Positions 13,202-13,207 of a stretch of 13,207 nt of DNA are shown here, one piece after another (the first letter of the stretch is position 1; each line of letters begins with the position of its first letter). Position numbers and translations under genes: made by a program. This DNA is from Polaromonas sp. UBA5171 (GTDB lineage: Bacteria > Pseudomonadota > Gammaproteobacteria > Burkholderiales > Burkholderiaceae_C). Below the pieces are notes generated by a model. The model had not been told where the DNA came from. It saw nothing but the letters and a program-made list of their open reading frames with translations, and searched no databases. The stretch lies in assembly GCA_002413395.1 (NCBI GenBank), contig DHWX01000040.1, forward strand, positions 86,685-99,891. Reading direction: 5' to 3'.

Positions 13202-13207
13202 TAATTC

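Noticed and set aside
1..13207. Mobile element, CRISPR array, toxin-antitoxin or defence system
   Set aside because: No transposase, integrase, regularly spaced repeats, terminal inverted repeats, or toxin- or nuclease-like small gene pair could be found. Nearly all of the window is accounted for by housekeeping-type genes.

Overview
The window looks like ordinary chromosomal DNA from a GC-rich betaproteobacterium. The most likely group is the Burkholderiales, family Comamonadaceae (a Rhodoferax, Polaromonas or Acidovorax relative). This rests on the protein sequences, which read like Comamonadaceae homologues from memory; no search was run. No transposase, integrase, tRNA, rRNA or CRISPR array is visible. 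The longest stretches without a gene are 179 and 197 bases.

Layout, left to right. (1) Bases 1-396, minus strand: the N-terminal part of a PhoH-family ATPase, cut by the window edge exactly in its Walker A motif. (2) Bases 476-2115, plus strand: ruvA and ruvB, 2 bases apart, followed by a hairpin terminator. (3) Bases 2171-6978, minus strand: a six-gene tandem run read right to left. It holds a pteridine-reductase-like SDR, folB (dihydroneopterin aldolase), ttcA (tRNA 2-thiocytidine synthetase), a DUF4136 lipoprotein, a histidine-family phosphatase and a D-threonine/3-hydroxy-D-aspartate aldolase-like PLP enzyme. The last pair overlaps by ATGA. (4) Bases 7052-8173, plus strand: a MidA/NDUFAF7-type methyltransferase, divergent from that run. 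(5) Bases 8353-10440, minus strand: a periplasmic soluble lytic transglycosylase. (6) Bases 10450-11088, plus strand: 5-formyltetrahydrofolate cyclo-ligase, whose start codon lies only 9 bases from that of the transglycosylase. (7) Bases 11286-12704, plus strand: glmU. (8) Bases 12725-13201, minus strand: an Lrp/AsnC-family regulator.

Themes. Three genes belong to pterin/folate metabolism: the SDR, folB and the cyclo-ligase. Two serve the cell wall: glmU makes UDP-GlcNAc and the transglycosylase turns over murein. ruvAB process Holliday junctions, and ttcA modifies tRNA. I see no clear evidence of a new multi-gene system. The most useful second looks are: a PTR1-like catalytic Asp-Tyr-Lys set in the SDR beside folB; a 17-base imperfect-palindrome motif occurring inside three unrelated genes, one copy lying in an apparent insertion in the cyclo-ligase; a palindrome just after a -10-like box upstream of glmU; very short or absent 5' leaders at two divergent gene pairs; and a possible relic of a small membrane-protein gene after the methyltransferase gene.
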